Below the pieces are notes generated by a model. It saw only the letters and a list, made by a program, of their open reading frames with translations, was not told the origin of the DNA and ran no database searches. The translations under genes and the position numbers were made by a program. From Mycobacterium sp. SVM_VP21 (GTDB lineage Bacteria > Actinomycetota > Actinomycetes > Mycobacteriales > Mycobacteriaceae): 64,000 bases of DNA. The stretch is taken from assembly GCA_024758765.1 (NCBI GenBank), contig CP101406.1, positions 2,108,001 through 2,172,000 of the forward strand, in the 5' to 3' direction. Positions 6,891 to 13,154 of the stretch are shown here, piece after piece. The first letter of the stretch is position 1; the number at the start of each line of letters is the position of its first letter.

Positions 6891-7198
6891 GCGGGCTCCT
6901 TTCGGCGCGGAACGTATGCGCCACCGCGGCCAGCCCGGATCTGGCGGGCAAAGCTGGGCCAGTCTTCGGCGGCGGCAATAGATTTAGATGCCTCGGCTTG
7001 GGCTTCCTGGGCGGCCTCCCAGCGCAGGACCGAGTGCACTCCGGCATCGGCGAGGGCCAGCAGCTTAGCCGGATCGTCGTCGGCCAGGGCCTGCCAGCTA
7101 GGCGTGCCGGCCAGCGGAAGCGTGCCGCAGTTAGCTTGCGCAAGAGCGGCTTCCAAAAACGTGTGGACCGGCCACCATGAGACTTGGCGGCTAGTCAC
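6887..7198 (-). CDS. DUF2742 phage protein
   Basis: This 103-aa protein starts VTSRQVSWWPVHTFLEAALA and continues GTPSWQALADDDPAKLLALA and DAGVHSVLRWEAAQEA, the DUF2742 signature known from the phiRv1/phiRv2 elements of M. tuberculosis. Function is unknown. GTG 7198 is chosen because it overlaps the end of the DUF6011-like gene by 8 bases and matches the family start; a longer in-frame ATG at 7225 is possible. It directly precedes, and overlaps by 4 bases, the replication gene, so it may have a role in replication. Confidence 0.75.
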   Translation of the reverse strand: MTSRQVSWWPVHTFLEAALAQANCGTLPLAGTPSWQALADDDPAKLLALADAGVHSVLRWEAAQEAQAEASKSIAAAEDWPSFARQIRAGRGGAYVPRRKEPA

Positions 7199-7361
7199 GC
7201 CGCCCCCTACACGTGGGGCCAACACCGAGCTGGACGCTGGCGGGGTCGGTCAACCACCGGCGGCAGCAGCGGCACTGGACGGCGATCCGCCAGGGCACGA
7301 GGTCGGCGGGGACACCGGCCCGTGTGGGGCCGGCTCCCTTCGCTCCGTTGCGCACCGCCAT
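7191..7361 (-). CDS. DUF6011-like small zinc protein
   Basis: The 56-aa protein ends with QCRCCRRWLTDPASVQLGVG followed by PTCRGRRD. The pattern C-x-CC...GVGPxC is the DUF6011 signature (CxxCxRxLTDPxSVxxGxGPxC) of actinobacterial mobile elements, likely a zinc site. ATG 7361 overlaps the previous stop by one base (TGATG), which supports this start over the longer in-frame ORF. Function unknown. Confidence 0.65.
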   Translation of the reverse strand: MAVRNGAKGAGPTRAGVPADLVPWRIAVQCRCCRRWLTDPASVQLGVGPTCRGRRD

Positions 7362-7798
7362 CAGGCACCGCCCGTGCGCGGCCCGGTGTATATCGACATC
7401 CGGGAGACCGCCCAGTCCTCGTAGACCACCATCGCGCCCCACTCGTAGCGCAGTTCCTGGAGGACCTTGGCGATGTCGCACAGCTCGTCGAGTTCGGCGG
7501 CGACCAGGTCGGTGGTGCCGTGCTGCGGCAAACCGCGGATGCGTGCCTCGTACGTCAGCTCCCCGTCGGGGTGTACCCAGCGGACCAGCTCACCCGTAAC
7601 AAGGCCGTCGTACACCCCGGACAGGCACGTTGACATCACGTGCAGGACGGGTTCGTCGGCGTCCTGCGCCGCCTGGAGTGCCTCGGCGTCGGTGGGCTGG
7701 AAGTGCCGGAAGATGCCGCGTTCGCCGAGCCAGCGGCCGGTGTCTTCGTTCAACTCGACGCGGTGTGGGACGGCGGTCGTGGCCTGTTCGTTGCTCAT
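7361..7798 (-). CDS. Element protein of unknown function, 145 aa
   Basis: I do not recognise this acidic 145-aa protein (MSNEQATTAVPHRVELNEDT...). It contains RGIFRHFQPTDAEALQAAQD, GLVTGELVRWVHPDGELTYE and EWGAMVVYEDWAVSRMSIYT. It lacks membrane helices and cysteine clusters. Its ATG overlaps the preceding stop (ATGA) and its stop overlaps the next ATG, so it belongs to the early-gene chain of the element. Confidence 0.65.
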   Translation of the reverse strand: MSNEQATTAVPHRVELNEDTGRWLGERGIFRHFQPTDAEALQAAQDADEPVLHVMSTCLSGVYDGLVTGELVRWVHPDGELTYEARIRGLPQHGTTDLVAAELDELCDIAKVLQELRYEWGAMVVYEDWAVSRMSIYTGPRTGGA

Positions 7799-8109
7799 CG
7801 GGTCACCGCCCCGTCGTTGATGACCAGCGCCGCAGCCAGGAGAACCCCGGCCAGCAGGCGGGCATTGGCCGGGGTGAGCGCTACGTCGGCGGCGGCGTTC
7901 TCGGCGCTCGTGGCGGCCATCAGGATGCTGTCGGCGTGGCGACGGAGCGCGCGGGCGGTATCGGCCTCGTCGGTGGCGCAGCTCCGGGTGTGTCCGCCGA
8001 TGCCACCGCAGCAGGTGCGGGTGGCGCTGTCCACGGGGTAGAGGTGACTGTCGGGGTCAGCACCCAAGTCGGTCAGCTCGTAGCCGATGGGGTCGTGATC
8101 TGTCATCAT
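7795..8109 (-). CDS. Element protein of unknown function, 104 aa
   Basis: The 104-aa protein begins MMTDHDPIGYELTDLGADPD and has a Cys/His-rich patch TRTCCGGIGGHTRSCATDEA, possibly a metal site. It ends with a helical, Ala-rich region (LTPANARLLAGVLLAAALVI) that could lie in a membrane or be an amphipathic helix. AGCAGG precedes the ATG. It is the first gene of the overlapping ORF chain after the excisionase-like gene. Not recognised otherwise. Confidence 0.55.
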   Translation of the reverse strand: MMTDHDPIGYELTDLGADPDSHLYPVDSATRTCCGGIGGHTRSCATDEADTARALRRHADSILMAATSAENAAADVALTPANARLLAGVLLAAALVINDGAVTR

Positions 8110-8158
8110 GTTGGTTACCTGCTTTCTGTAATGGGTTGGTGGGTTTGAGCGGTCCCCG

Positions 8159-8178
8159 CCAGGTGTTGGCGCACCTGG
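8159..8178. repeat. Small stem-loop CCAGGTG-N6-CACCTGG
   Basis: A perfect 7-bp inverted repeat with a 6-nt loop lies in the 166-bp gap between the excisionase-like gene and the next minus-strand gene. It may act as an operator or a partial terminator between them. Nothing else is seen in the gap. Confidence 0.3.
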
Positions 8179-8275
8179 GGTTCGGGGGCCGTTCTGCTAT
8201 TCGGCCGAAGATCCTCGGTCAGGTCGTTGTCGACCAGGCCGAGATCCGCGTGTGATTCCTGCGGGCGGGCGTAAA

Positions 8276-8620
8276 TCAAGCCGCACCGCCAGGATCGATC
8301 CGGCTTCTGGTGAGCGCATTGCTGCGTGCTGTGGTTCCACCAAGTTTCGGGACGGCTGCCGCGAGATCATGCTTGGCCGGCGAAGTGGATACGCCAATGG
8401 CATGGGGGTGGGCCACGAGGCCCGGTGGCTCACCGCCGCCGCGGCGGGTGGCCTGTTCCTGCTCGGCAATCCACTTCTCGAGCTCGGCGCGCCGGTAGAC
8501 GACGCGCTTGCCCAGGGAGAACGACGGCGGCCCTTGATTGGTGCTGCGCCAGTAGCGCAGCGTTCCCGCGTTGATGCCGGTCTCTCCGGCAACGTCGGCG
8601 GTGGTCATGTACTCAGCCAT
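8276..8620 (-). CDS. Excisionase-like MerR/HTH_17 protein
   Basis: The 114-aa protein begins MAEYMTTADVAGETGINAGT followed by LRYWRSTNQGPPSFSLGKRV and VYRRAELEKWIAEQE. This is the winged helix-turn-helix of excisionase/AlpA-type proteins, in which the W-x-GP-x(3)-LGKRVVYR motif contacts DNA. Such proteins act as recombination directionality factors with tyrosine integrases or switch on early genes. The C-terminal 50 residues are unstructured and unusual for the family. It diverges from the repressor across a 131-bp control region, a typical immunity-region layout. Confidence 0.75.
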   Translation of the reverse strand: MAEYMTTADVAGETGINAGTLRYWRSTNQGPPSFSLGKRVVYRRAELEKWIAEQEQATRRGGGEPPGLVAHPHAIGVSTSPAKHDLAAAVPKLGGTTARSNALTRSRIDPGGAA

Positions 8621-8751
8621 CTCACCTCGATCTGTCGTAGTTTGCGTCAGTAAACAGATTTAGTCGGGATTACTGTCGCCAAGCACGACTATAGCCACGA
8701 GTTGGCGCCAAGCGCAACCAACACGGGCCGATTCTGTGAGAAACTGTCGCA
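8621..8751. promoter_or_regulatory. Immunity control region with TTGGCGCCAA palindrome
   Basis: The 131 bp between the divergent excisionase-like and repressor genes contain a perfect palindrome TTGGCGCCAA (8702-8711). The motif ACTGTCGC also occurs twice (near 8672 and 8742), the second just before the repressor ATG. They are the expected places for repressor operators controlling both directions. Operator identity is inferred from position only. Confidence 0.45.
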
Positions 8752-9330
8752 ATGAGCGACAGAGCCGACTCGGATTGGACGCTATGGACCGGCGTAGCGA
8801 TGGAGCGGGCGCGGAAGGCTGTCGGTTGGAGTGCCTCAAGACTGTCGGATCGATGCCGTGAACTTGGCGTACCGATTCACCGGGTGGCACTGGGGAAGAT
8901 GGAGACGGGGGAACGGACTCCGACCGTTGACGAACTAACCGTGATTGCCGCCGCGCTCAACACATCGCCGGCCATGCTGCTATTTGGGACTGACCTAGTA
9001 GAGGGTTCAGTCGCACTACTTCCATCACTACGCACGTCAGCGGACCATGCACTGCAATGGTTTTCGGGCAAATCTTCACTGACTCCCGATGCGCAGAGTG
9101 CGTATTCTCAGGCGAATCGCCCGATATCTCTGGCGCGGGATCTTGAAACCGCCCGCCATATGCTGCGGCACTCAGTTAACGACCTAGCGGCGGCGATAAG
9201 CAGGGACGACGAGCGGGTTCAGATGTTCCGCGAGATACTGCGTCGAAGCCAAGACGAGGTCGAGTTTATCGAGTCGGAAATCCGCGAAAGCGGCCTAGTG
9301 CTGAACAGCGATGATGCCTCAGACACGTAA
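8752..9330 (+). CDS. XRE-family repressor of the element
   Basis: This 192-aa protein has an N-terminal helix-turn-helix of the Cro/CI (XRE) type: AVGWSASRLSDRCRELGVPI, then RVALGKMETGERTPTVDELT and VIAAALNTSPAMLLFG. The second half contains a charged coiled-coil-like segment (ISRDDERVQMFREILRRSQD then EVEFIESEIRESG) that may serve dimerisation. No RecA-cleavage/LexA-type domain is seen. It is next to the integrase, whose start lies within its last codons (20-bp overlap), so repressor and integrase are probably co-transcribed. It likely keeps the minus-strand early operon silent. Confidence 0.75.
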   Translation: MSDRADSDWTLWTGVAMERARKAVGWSASRLSDRCRELGVPIHRVALGKMETGERTPTVDELTVIAAALNTSPAMLLFGTDLVEGSVALLPSLRTSADHALQWFSGKSSLTPDAQSAYSQANRPISLARDLETARHMLRHSVNDLAAAISRDDERVQMFREILRRSQDEVEFIESEIRESGLVLNSDDASDT

Positions 9331-10561
9331 CCGCCGCTCCGGCATCGAAGATCGTTGGCACAGGGCTGGCGACGGTGAACCATGCACCGACAAGGGGCAC
9401 GGCAAGCTCGGAACCCTGGTTCAGAGCAAGGCTCATGGTGTCGGGAAACGTTGGCGGGCACGATATGTGGATGCGGGCGGTCGCGAGGTTGCCAAGGGCT
9501 TCGCACGCAAAGCGGACGCGACGGCGTGGCTGGAGAACATCACATCGACCATCGTCACCGGCACCTACGTCGCACCGGGTGCTGGCAATGCCACCATCGG
9601 CGAGATCCACAAGCAGTGGGTCGGAACATTCGGGCACCTAAAGGACACGACCGTCGCGGCCAGAGCCTCCGCGTGGGCGGTGCACGTTCGTGATACCTGG
9701 GCAGAGACCGCGGTGGCGGAAGTCCAAACGTCGGCTGTGCGGGCTTGGGTAGCTGATCTGGCTGCGGCCGGTGCGGCGGCTCCGACAATCGAAAATGCCC
9801 TTGGTGTGCTCCGCATGATCCTGGCTCTCGCCGTCGAGGACAAGCGCATACCCCGCAACCCGTGCGACGGCGTGAAAGCGCCTGCCCGTGAACATTCCCA
9901 GCGGGCCTATCTGACCCATGCCCAGGTGGACGAGCTGGCCACGGCTATGGAGGGCTACGGCCTGGTGGTGCTGTTCCTGGCCTACACAGGCTTGCGGTAT
10001 GGGGAGATGGCGGCGCTGACTGTCGCTGACTTCGACATGCTGCGACGGCGCGTGAATGTTCGTCGGTCAGTGACCGAGGTGGTGGGGAGGCTGGTGTGGT
10101 CGACCCCGAAGAACCACGAACGACGCTCGGTGCCCTTCCCGAAGTTCCTGGCCGACGATCTGGCAGCCGCGATGGTGGACAAGCGCCGCGACGATCTGGT
10201 GTTCACCGCGCCGGCTGGTGGGGTGCTGCGGATCGCCACGTTCCGCACCCGCGTGTTCAACCCGGCAGTGACCAACCTGCGGGCACCCGACGACGACGGT
10301 AACCCGACAACGGACTGGCCCCGGCCCACGATGCACGATCTGCGGCACACGGCGGCGTCGCTGGCGATCAGTGCCGGCGCCAACGTGAAAGCCGTGCAGA
10401 CGATGCTGGGCCACAAGAGCGCGGCCCTGACGTTGGACACCTACGCAGACCTGTTTCCCGACGATCTGGAGGCTGTCGCGGACGCTCTGGACGTTGCTGC
10501 GCGGGCGGCCAGGAAAACTACTGCGGACGCACTGCGGACGGAGCGAAGCCCGGTCTCGTAG
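9311..10561 (+). CDS. int: Tyrosine integrase
   Basis: The 416-aa protein has the three-part layout of phage integrases: an arm-binding N-terminal domain (KRWRARYVDAGGREVAKGFA), a SAM-like core-binding domain (~95-185), and a catalytic domain. Catalytic residues are visible: Arg in AYTGLRYGEMAAL, the H-x-x-R box in MHDLRHTAASLAI, the second His in MLGHKSAALTLD, and the nucleophile Tyr in LDTYADLFPDD. It ends 51 bp from the attR core, as usual. Its last codons contain the 30-bp repeat that recurs at the left end. ATG 9311 or 9314 overlaps the repressor gene. Confidence 0.95.
   Translation: MMPQTRNRRSGIEDRWHRAGDGEPCTDKGHGKLGTLVQSKAHGVGKRWRARYVDAGGREVAKGFARKADATAWLENITSTIVTGTYVAPGAGNATIGEIHKQWVGTFGHLKDTTVAARASAWAVHVRDTWAETAVAEVQTSAVRAWVADLAAAGAAAPTIENALGVLRMILALAVEDKRIPRNPCDGVKAPAREHSQRAYLTHAQVDELATAMEGYGLVVLFLAYTGLRYGEMAALTVADFDMLRRRVNVRRSVTEVVGRLVWSTPKNHERRSVPFPKFLADDLAAAMVDKRRDDLVFTAPAGGVLRIATFRTRVFNPAVTNLRAPDDDGNPTTDWPRPTMHDLRHTAASLAISAGANVKAVQTMLGHKSAALTLDTYADLFPDDLEAVADALDVAARAARKTTADALRTERSPVS
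10515..10544. repeat. 30-bp repeat in the integrase 3' end, right copy
   Basis: Identical to 1896-1925. In this copy the repeat encodes integrase residues around TTADALRTE; in the left copy the same frame also reads TTADALRTE but then diverges. The tandem CTGCGGACG motifs may be integrase arm sites. Confidence 0.55.
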
Positions 10562-10567
10562 AGCAGA

Positions 10568-10600
10568 AAGGCCCCGACCGGGTTACCCCTGGTCAGGGCC
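10568..10600 (-). terminator. tRNA-Pro terminator supplied by the element
   Basis: On the minus strand GGCCCTGACC and GGTCGGGGCC form a stem followed by TTTCT, just downstream of the tRNA 3' end. It resembles the displaced native terminator at 1700-1733 in sequence, so the element replaces both the tRNA end and its terminator. Confidence 0.6.
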
Positions 10601-10611
10601 ATTCTCACACT

Positions 10612-10655
10612 GTCGGGGTGGCGGGATTCGAACCCACGACCTCTTCGTCCCGAAC
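10612..10655. repeat. Right attachment site (attR) within tRNA-Pro
   Basis: This is the 44-bp exact match to 1754-1797. It covers the tRNA 3' half from the anticodon loop to the discriminator base, so integration leaves the tRNA intact. Confidence 0.9.
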
Positions 10656-10686
10656 GAAGCACGCTACCAAGCTGCGCCACACCCCG
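10613..10686 (-). tRNA. tRNA-Pro(CGG)
   Basis: The 74-nt gene starts CGGGGTGTGGCGCAGCTTGG on the minus strand and has a complete cloverleaf. The acceptor stem is CGGGGTG/CACCCCG with discriminator A. The anticodon stem CTTCG/CGAAG encloses loop TTCGGGA with anticodon CGG. The T-arm is CGTGGGTTCGAATCCCGC-like. CCA is not encoded. It is the target of the integrated element, whose attR core makes up its 3' part. Confidence 0.95.
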
Positions 10687-10952
10687 TGTGAAGCCACGAC
10701 AGCGTATCGCACCGCGCCGCCGGTCACCCAAACGCCCAGGCTGTGCCGATAGCGGAGACCCGTCCCCCGCAAGCGGGAGGTACCCCAGCGCCCGGCTTCG
10801 CCGCGCTTGCGAGCCCCGCGAAACGGTCATCGAGGCCCAGCTCACTAGCGCCGGGGAGCATGAAACGCCCCACATCTGGCGTGTGGAGCTCGCAAACATA
10901 GGCGGACTTAGGCAGACTGACTAACAAGGTTTAGTGCAAAGGGAGTCAGATC

Positions 10953-11147
10953 ATGACGCTGTTAGGCGGAGCGGTGTATGCCGGCTTCTTCGCTCTGGCT
11001 GCGGTGTGGCTGGTAGCCACCAACCCCGACGCAGCCGAAGAGCGGGCTCAGGCGAACGCGAACCGGCAGGACCTCTCGAATTCGGCCAAGACTGCGGCTG
11101 GGCCCGTCGGGTCGAGTCCTTGCTGCGCCAGCCAGTCGTCGTTGTAG
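10953..11147 (+). CDS. Possible 64-aa small membrane protein
   Basis: The ORF begins [20 protein letters not shown], a good N-terminal membrane helix, followed by a polar Ala/Glu/Asn-rich tail. AAAGGGAG lies 6 bases before the ATG, a strong ribosome site. Its last 100 bp overlap the end of cds1 on the other strand, which is odd for a conserved gene, and the tail there reads like antisense cds1. A real short protein with a recently extended end is possible. The remaining stretch 10687-10952 holds no gene I can support; it contains the mycobacterial intergenic motif CCCCGCAAGCGGGAGGTACC. Confidence 0.35.
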   Translation: MTLLGGAVYAGFFALAAVWLVATNPDAAEERAQANANRQDLSNSAKTAAGPVGSSPCCASQSSL

Positions 11148-12154
11148 TAGGTGTCGGCGTAGCGGTCGCCGCTGTCAGCCAACACGGTGACCACCGATCC
11201 GTTGCGCCCGTCGGCAACCATCTCTGCCAGTAGCGCAAAAGCGCCCCAGATATTGGTGCCGGTCGAGGCGCCCACCCGACGCCCCAACACCGCGCTGACG
11301 TGCCGGGCCGTGGCCACCGAGGCGGCATCGGGCACGGCCATCATCCGGTCCACCACGTCGGGCAGGAACGACGGTTCCACCCGCGGCCGGCCGATGCCTT
11401 CGATCCGCGACGATTCTTCGACCACCACGTCGTAGCGGCACTGCGAATAGGCCGGGTAGAAGGCCGAATTCTCCGGGTCCACCACGCACAACCTGGTCGC
11501 GTGCCGGCGGTACCGGATGTAGCGGCCGATCGTTGCGCTGGTGCCGCCGGTGCCGGCCCCCACCACGATCCAATCCGGGATCGGATGGGCTTCGTCGCGC
11601 ATCTGGGAGAACATCGACTCCGCGATGTTGTTGTTGCCGCGCCAGTCGGTGGCCCGCTCGGCGTTGGTGAACTGGTCCAGGTAGTGCCCGCCGGTGTCGG
11701 CGGCGATCCGCTCCGCTTCGGCGTAGACATCGGCCGAATGCGCGACGAAATGACAGCGCCCGCCCTGCGCCTCGATCAGCGCCACTTTTGATGCACTGGT
11801 CGAGGACGGCATCACCGCGACGAACGGCAGGCCCAGCAGGGCCGCGAAGTAGGCCTCCGAGACCGCGGTGGACCCCGACGACGCCTCGACCACCGTGGTG
11901 CCCTCGGCGATCCGGCCGTTGCACAGCCCGTAGAGAAACAGCGAGCGGGCCAGCCGGTGCTTGAGGCTGCCGGTGATGTGGGTGGTCTCGTCCTTGAGGT
12001 ACAGCGCCACATCGGACTCGGCGGCCCACGCTGCGGGCAGCGGGTAACGCAGCAGATGGGTGTCGGCGCTGCGCCGTGCGTCGGCTTCGATCAGCCGGAT
12101 CGCGTTGTCGGCCCAGCGCCGTGGATGCCCGTGGTCGGCAATCCGCCCAGTCAA
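11048..12154 (-). CDS. cds1: PLP-dependent L-cysteine desulfhydrase Cds1 (Rv3684 homologue)
   Basis: The 368-aa protein is a fold-type II PLP enzyme related to cysteine synthase. The PLP lysine lies in [15 protein letters not shown], the phosphate-binding loop is [15 protein letters not shown], and the Gly-rich cofactor loop is [16 protein letters not shown]. The M. tuberculosis orthologue Rv3684 degrades L-cysteine to pyruvate, ammonia and H2S. It thus adds to the sulfur theme of the window, although it is 36 kb from the encapsulin locus. Its ATG overlaps the stop of the phosphoesterase gene (ATGA), and it is the last gene of a run ponA2-phosphoesterase-cds1. Confidence 0.85.
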   Translation of the reverse strand: MTGRIADHGHPRRWADNAIRLIEADARRSADTHLLRYPLPAAWAAESDVALYLKDETTHITGSLKHRLARSLFLYGLCNGRIAEGTTVVEASSGSTAVSEAYFAALLGLPFVAVMPSSTSASKVALIEAQGGRCHFVAHSADVYAEAERIAADTGGHYLDQFTNAERATDWRGNNNIAESMFSQMRDEAHPIPDWIVVGAGTGGTSATIGRYIRYRRHATRLCVVDPENSAFYPAYSQCRYDVVVEESSRIEGIGRPRVEPSFLPDVVDRMMAVPDAASVATARHVSAVLGRRVGASTGTNIWGAFALLAEMVADGRNGSVVTVLADSGDRYADTYYNDDWLAQQGLDPTGPAAVLAEFERSCRFAFA

Positions 12155-13116
12155 CGGGCCGACACGGAGGGCTGGGTCGAGCCGCGGGTGAGCTGCGAGT
12201 CGTCACCGCCGGTCGGCGCCGCCACCAGGGTCAGCAGGCTGGCCTCGGGGCGGCAGGCGAACCGCACCGGCGCGAACGGCGAGGTGCCGATCCCCGCCGA
12301 GACGTGCAGGCGCATGTGCGCACCCCACTGTGAGGGCCCCTTGACCCGGGACCGATCCAGCCCGCAGTTGGTCACCAGTGCGCCGTAGAACGGCACGCAC
12401 AGCTGGCCGCCGTGGGTGTGGCCGGCCATCACCAACTGGTAGCCATCACCGGCGAACCGGTCCAGCACGCGTGGCTCCGGCGAATGGGTCAGCCCTAGGC
12501 GCAGATCGGCGGTCAGGTCGGCCGGACCAGCGATGGTCTCGTAGCGGTCCCGCTCGATGTGCGGGTCGTCGACACCGGCCGCGGCAATCCGATGGCCGGC
12601 CACATCGAATTCACGACGGTTGTGAGTCAGGTCTAGCCAGCCCCGCTCGGTGAAGGCCGCACGCAGGTCCTGCCAGGGCAGCGGGACGCCGTGGATGCGA
12701 TGCGTCGGCTTGGTCAGGTACTTGGCCGGGTTCTTCAGCCGCGGACCGAAGTAGTCGTTGCTGCCGAACACGAACACGCCCGGCACCGACAGCAGATCAC
12801 CCAGGGCCTGCACCACCGCCGGGACTGCCTTCGGATGTGCAAGGTTGTCGCCGGTGTTGACCACCAGGTCGGGCTCCAGGCGTACCAGTTCCCGCAGCCA
12901 GGCCTGTTTGCGGTGCTGCCCGGGACGCATGTGAATGTCGCTGATGTGCAACACCCGCAGCGGTGAGGAGCCGGGAGCCAGCACCGGCATCGTCGCCTCG
13001 CGCACCACGAACGCGTTGCGTTCGATCAGCGCGCCGTAGCCGATAGCGAGCGCCGCCGGCCCGAGCGCTGCCGAAGCGGCGACGACGGACCGGGTCAGGG
13101 CAGGTGAAGGAGCCAT
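12151..13116 (-). CDS. Metallophosphoesterase (Rv3683 homologue)
   Basis: The 321-aa protein has an N-terminal hydrophobic segment ([20 protein letters not shown]). The calcineurin-like core motifs follow: [14 protein letters not shown] (D-x-H), [12 protein letters not shown] (GD), [11 protein letters not shown] (in place of GNHD), and [15 protein letters not shown] (GHTHGGQ). The YkuE-like group of membrane-attached phosphoesterases has this arrangement; the substrate is unknown. ATG 13116 is preceded by AGG and matches the Rv3683 length. An in-frame ATG at 13146 is less likely. It sits between ponA2 and cds1 in an order conserved in mycobacteria. Confidence 0.85.
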   Translation of the reverse strand: MAPSPALTRSVVAASAALGPAALAIGYGALIERNAFVVREATMPVLAPGSSPLRVLHISDIHMRPGQHRKQAWLRELVRLEPDLVVNTGDNLAHPKAVPAVVQALGDLLSVPGVFVFGSNDYFGPRLKNPAKYLTKPTHRIHGVPLPWQDLRAAFTERGWLDLTHNRREFDVAGHRIAAAGVDDPHIERDRYETIAGPADLTADLRLGLTHSPEPRVLDRFAGDGYQLVMAGHTHGGQLCVPFYGALVTNCGLDRSRVKGPSQWGAHMRLHVSAGIGTSPFAPVRFACRPEASLLTLVAAPTGGDDSQLTRGSTQPSVSAR

Positions 13117-13154
13117 GGCGTTCAGACTACTGCGCCCAGAGCGCACTACCGCGG

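Larger units (their letters stand above)
1754..10655. mobile_element. Integrated phage-satellite-like element in tRNA-Pro
   Basis: An 8.9-kb insertion is bounded by a 44-bp exact direct repeat (1754-1797 and 10612-10655) corresponding to the 3' part of tRNA-Pro(CGG). The right-hand copy completes the working tRNA. Cargo runs from integrase and repressor at the right, through an excisionase-like HTH protein, a primase/helicase-like protein and small overlapping ORFs, to a scaffold-like protein and a HK97-type major capsid protein at the left. I see no terminase, portal, maturation protease of recognisable type, tail or lysis gene. The content recalls M. tuberculosis phiRv1/phiRv2 remnants and capsid-encoding phage satellites rather than a complete prophage. 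Boundaries are seen directly; the satellite interpretation is inferred from gene content. Confidence 0.85.

Noticed and set aside
8752..9330. Toxin-antitoxin pair formed by the XRE protein and the neighbouring HTH gene
   Set aside because: Both are DNA-binding proteins that diverge across an operator region beside an integrase; this is an immunity/excision switch, with no toxin-like partner.
10760..10830. CCCCGCAAGCGGGAGGTACC and CTTCGCCGCGCTTGCGAG motifs
   Set aside because: They resemble short sequences scattered between mycobacterial genes (also near 15596 and 27012), but are too short and variable here to call a defined repeat.
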